DNA of 61,233 bases from Folioceros fuciformis. Taxonomy: Eukaryota > Anthocerotophyta > Anthocerotopsida > Anthocerotales. Both the position numbers and the translations under genes were made by a program. Below, piece after piece: positions 58,238-61,233 of the stretch (its first letter is position 1; every line of letters starts with the position of its first letter). Where the stretch lies: assembly GCA_049999805.1 (NCBI GenBank), contig JBNGIO010006382.1:1-61233 (forward strand). The letters run 5' to 3'. Below the pieces are notes generated by a model that was not told the origin of the DNA, did no database searches, and was given only the letters and a program-made list of their open reading frames with translations.

Positions 58238-60100
58238 TCAATCGGGCGTCACGGTTCTGGGCGTTGAATCACAAGAGAGGGCGATTTCGGGCGGCCATCC
58301 AAAGCGCTCTAAGAGCGAAAGCACCACTCCGTTGGTCCATCCGAATCCCGTCTGCCCGGCGTACTCGCCTCCGCCCCCGGCAAATCCGCACTGCCTCACG
58401 TCGTATTTCTCATGCATGGCCCCGGAGACGACGAAGGCCTCGTGATTGGTTTGGAGCCAACGGCGGGCCAGCTCACGTGCCACAGCTCTTGTACTCCTGT
58501 TCCGAGAGGTCCCCATGCCCTCGATGATCATGTGCTGTAGCGGTGCCCAGCCGTTGGGGAAGTCCCACTGCTGCCCGGTGTTGCGGAGTGAAGTGGCGAT
58601 GCCCGCCGGCAGCACTAGCCCGGACTGCAGCAGTGCCTGAGTTACCCCGTCGTCCTGCCTCCTCCCCTCGTCCGTGTGCGGGATCAAGCCACACCAGACC
58701 GGCACAAAATTAGAGGCAAAAACCAGCTGATTTTGCCTCTGCACATCGAACTGGTGCACCTCCTCCCCGGGGCAAACCTCCGGGGGAAGCCAGTAGTCAA
58801 ACCATTGCATCCGTTGCTCGCTCCAGAACACGGCATGGATGGCCGCGGCTCGGCGCGCGGCCAGATGCTTGAACTCTGCCTCCACTGCCTCGTCGCCGAC
58901 AAATTGCGCGAAGCTGCGGATGTTGTCCTCCATCTGGTAGAGTAGCGCGTTCAGATCTACCGGCACGATGAGCGAAGTCCGCAGCGTGCTCAGATTGAAC
59001 CCGTCTGCCATCCACCTGGAGCTGAAGTCCCAGCCAGTCTCGGCGGCAGTGGCGATGTCGCGGTACAGCTGCTCCCGCCGCTCCTCCGACACGTTGTGCG
59101 CCACGACCTCATCGAGCGTGGCGGACTCCGGCCGCGGCTTGTTCCACAAAGCGTAGTACCTGCTAAGAGAATGAAGCGTCCCGTCCCTCCCCCGGATCAA
59201 GACGCGATGCAATTTGGAGCTCCATCGCCGGTGCTCCACAATAAGCGTTGGAAGGGCTCGCCGCAGGATCTCCATATCCCCGGTGGCCCGGAACAGACAG
59301 GCAACCATCTCACTGAGCATGGGAGGCTGGCTCCGATTCGTGTAGTAGGTCCTGGCCCCATTCGGCACGAACCCGATTGAATCCACCAGAGAAAGAAGGT
59401 TGTCCACCAGACTCCGGGCAGCCTTCAACATCCGGCTCACAATCAGACCCCTCAACACCCAGTAGCTGTCCCAGTAGTACACCTCCCGGAACCGCGACCC
59501 CGGCACCACGAACGAACCGCGCAGCGGCAGAAGCGTGTGCCGATCCAGATTCAAGAAAACCTCCGGCTTTATGCGCCGGGTCAAATTGGACCAAATAGCA
59601 TGGATCTGCAAGGCCCACGCCCGCACCTCCTTGCTTTGCACCCTAGGAAGGAAATTCGGCGGCTCCGGCACAAAATCCCCCGACTCTGCCTGCTCCAGCT
59701 CGAACCCCGGCGGGTCGAAGAATCCCTGTACAAAGGCCTGCAAGGTGGCGTTGTCAATCCCGCCGTCTGCGGCACGCGGCAAGGCAGCAAAGGCAACTTC
59801 CGTGTCCCGCAGGGGCTGCCGCAGCGCAAGGTCCACATACGTCTTGGGATCGAAGGAGACTTTGGCCACGCCCTCGGGCTGGCTCTTCAACGCCTCCGCC
59901 TGCAGCGTCATCAGAAAGGTGAGCAGATGGGAAAAGTTGCCGACGACGGAGTCACACCCGGCAGCCCCTACTGCGTTCGCCATAGGCCCGACGCTCCCCC
60001 CGCGTCTCGTCCCCTGCTGGCTCCAGCCTTGTGCGATGCTGCTGCCGCAGCAGGAGCCGCAACCACAATGGCGGATACAACACCTCCGACACCGGGGCAT
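58238..60100 (-). CDS. trehalase (GH37), intronless
   Basis: Trehalase splits trehalose into two glucose molecules; in plants it acts outside the cell and influences drought and stomatal responses. A single 620-residue exon from ATG 60100; a second in-frame ATG at 59983 (MANAVGAAG) is an alternative start. GH37 signature 1 reads PGSRFREVYYWDSY, with Ser in place of the usual second Gly. Signature 2 is intact as QWDFPNGWAP. The catalytic Asp region ETGWDFSSRW and the C-terminal acid/base Glu region HEKYD are present, as are GGGGEYAGQTGFGWTNGV and NRSQPPML. The coding region is visibly more GC-rich than its neighbours and lacks introns, whereas angiosperm trehalase genes are split. It converges with NOC3 (164 bp apart). 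Retroposition or ancient transfer are possible explanations. The first ~35 residues are Cys-rich, not a clear signal peptide. Confidence 0.93.
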   Translation of the reverse strand: MPRCRRCCIRHCGCGSCCGSSIAQGWSQQGTRRGGSVGPMANAVGAAGCDSVVGNFSHLLTFLMTLQAEALKSQPEGVAKVSFDPKTYVDLALRQPLRDTEVAFAALPRAADGGIDNATLQAFVQGFFDPPGFELEQAESGDFVPEPPNFLPRVQSKEVRAWALQIHAIWSNLTRRIKPEVFLNLDRHTLLPLRGSFVVPGSRFREVYYWDSYWVLRGLIVSRMLKAARSLVDNLLSLVDSIGFVPNGARTYYTNRSQPPMLSEMVACLFRATGDMEILRRALPTLIVEHRRWSSKLHRVLIRGRDGTLHSLSRYYALWNKPRPESATLDEVVAHNVSEERREQLYRDIATAAETGWDFSSRWMADGFNLSTLRTSLIVPVDLNALLYQMEDNIRSFAQFVGDEAVEAEFKHLAARRAAAIHAVFWSEQRMQWFDYWLPPEVCPGEEVHQFDVQRQNQLVFASNFVPVWCGLIPHTDEGRRQDDGVTQALLQSGLVLPAGIATSLRNTGQQWDFPNGWAPLQHMIIEGMGTSRNRSTRAVARELARRWLQTNHEAFVVSGAMHEKYDVRQCGFAGGGGEYAGQTGFGWTNGVVLSLLERFGWPPEIALSCDSTPRTVTPD

Positions 60101-60155
60101 GACACACTCCGACGACGCGACGGAGCCGGCACACGTCTCGAGCCACTCGCAGACA

Positions 60156-60364
60156 GGAATGTGGGACGTCTCGTGCGTCTCGCAGCCAGATTAGGTCAGT
60201 AATGTGGGACAGCTCTTCCGTCTCGTAGCCACACTAGGTACGTAATGTGGGACATCTCTTCCGTCTCGTAGCCACACTAGGTACGTAATGTGGGACATCT
60301 CTTCCGTCTCGCAGCCAGAATACGTGATGTGGAACGTCTTGTGCGTCTCGTAGGCAGAGTATGC
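60156..60364 (-). repeat. 43-bp tandem repeat (about five copies) in the trehalase promoter
   Basis: Copies start at about 60156, 60199, 60242, 60285 and 60324. Each opens with G(T/G)AATGTGGGAC or close, then CTCTTCCGTCTCG, then CAGCC/TAGCC. Copies 2 and 3 are nearly identical; copies 4 and 5 are slightly shorter and more diverged. Junctions contain ACGT cores (TACGTAATG twice, TACGTGATG once, TGACGTAC at the end), and copy 1 holds GACGTC. The array lies 56-264 bp upstream of the trehalase ATG. ACGT is the core bound by plant bZIP factors; the regulatory role is inference. Confidence 0.8.
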
Positions 60365-60370
60365 GTGACG

Positions 60371-61233
60371 TACTATCCAGGGAAGCTGTGTCCTGTGAAA
60401 AAGCCTGATTGGATATTAGTGGGAAAAATGCCTGCGTTTTGCAGGTGGCATGATTCTAGAAACATGCATGGCAATCCTGGAATCACAAAACCTCAGGAAC
60501 TGCTGCAGTTAGAGAGTAGCAGAAATGACCCCAGAAACGCATTACGGTCCCACCACTGACGGACCGGGGGTCGAGGCTGGCTTTGCAATTACACGCCGTG
60601 TAAAGTAACGGCGTCTTGGACCAAGGCCTAGGCCGGTCCAGAATAAGCGGCGAAGAAAGAAAGGAAAACAGAAAAAATGGAGCAGTAGGGCTGCGGGCAC
60701 CGGCAGGCTTCCTTGACCCGACTTTCATCCAGGGCCGGGTGCTCCGGACTCATATATTCGGGAGGGTGCGATTCTGTTTGGGGCAGCCAGGGAGCAGCAG
60801 GGCACAGGTGTCCGCGTCGCTGAGCTCGCATATTCGTGGAGGATTTCCAGGCGTGTCTCCACGACTCGCGACTCTGAGACGTGTCTCGGAACGCGCCCGC
60901 GTCTCCAAGCAGCGGGAGGGGGAGAGGACGGGAGGAAGCATTGCTGGTGCGGCGCTCCCTCAGCCAGCCGGGGAGGTCGGCCCGCCCGCGGCCCTGGTGC
61001 CTGCTGATTGCGAGAGATCCGCCGCCTGCTTCGCTTTGCTCGGCAGATCGCCTGCCGAAACCATTGGCGGATCAACGCCGGATTTTTGCGGACATGGATG
61101 TATGAATTTGCGGGACGGGACGGCACGGTACGGGAAGCTGCACGGCACGGGCACGGGAAGTTGCACGGCAGGGGGGGCCGCGGCGTCGTCTGGAGAAGCG
61201 GTCTGAACCCGAGCATGACGACGGAATATGGAC
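60371..61233. other. intergenic, GC-rich right end, no gene recognised
   Basis: A 196-codon frame covers 60616-61206 on the plus strand, but its composition is low-complexity and no domain is visible. Near 61120-61175 there are GGCACGG-type short repeats. It may be the promoter or 5' UTR of a gene beyond the window. Confidence 0.45.

Noticed and set aside
59535-60202. Two overlapping ~220-codon plus-strand frames opposite the trehalase N-terminus
   Set aside because: Open only because the region is GC-rich; the minus strand encodes trehalase, and these have no recognisable content.
60616-61206. 196-codon plus-strand frame at the right end
   Set aside because: Low-complexity Arg/Gly/Ala composition in GC-rich DNA, with no domain or clear splice context.

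Overview
The window is nuclear DNA from a streptophyte, most likely an early-diverging land plant with a compact genome (hornwort, lycophyte or bryophyte grade). The evidence is PLS-class and P-class PPR genes, a plastid-type transketolase, an RWP-RK factor, a class B ARF, an ABCG11/12-like half transporter, a plastid ABC1 kinase and a chalcone isomerase-like relic. Genes are densely packed on both strands. Most are split by short GT-AG introns of roughly 80-150 bp. I cannot name the species. Two runs of exactly 100 N (1061-1160 and 42274-42373) are scaffold gaps.

Layout. 1-1.46 kb: a degenerate tRNA-like element and a gap. 1.46-4.47 kb: transketolase (-). 6-24.5 kb: an accessory-looking block with four PPR loci: a decayed PLS gene (-), a 1162-residue PLS gene with a perfect-period internal array (+), an intact paralogue of the decayed gene (-) and a P-class PPR (-). 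Among them lie a Bin3/MePCE-type RNA methyltransferase (+), an 11-exon ABCG transporter (+), a GT47 pseudogene fragment (-) and a chalcone isomerase-like pseudogene (+). 25.6-33.6 kb: Yippee-like (-), apyrase (-) with a decayed duplicate of its last exon, complex I subunit NDUFB3 (-) and SAL1-type bisphosphate nucleotidase (-). 35-40 kb: RWP-RK protein (+) and ARFB-type GTPase (-). 40-42.7 kb: gene-free and AT-rich. 42.7-44.8 kb: intronless GT47 exostosin (+). 45-54 kb: CAF-1 subunit FAS2 (-), ABC1K (-) and a BORCS8-like protein (-). 54.1-58.1 kb: NOC3 (+). 58.2-60.1 kb: intronless trehalase (-) with a 43-bp tandem repeat in its promoter.

The genes do not form one pathway. Most are single-copy housekeeping genes. 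Some share an arena: plastid metabolism (transketolase, SAL1, ABC1K), nucleolar and chromatin work (NOC3, FAS2) and organelle RNA processing (PPRs). The main surprises are an exact 19-bp Tn5 mosaic-end (sequencing adapter) lying in frame inside the exostosin gene, the five-unit 117-residue PPR array, several clearly broken paralogues, and the repeat array in the trehalase promoter.
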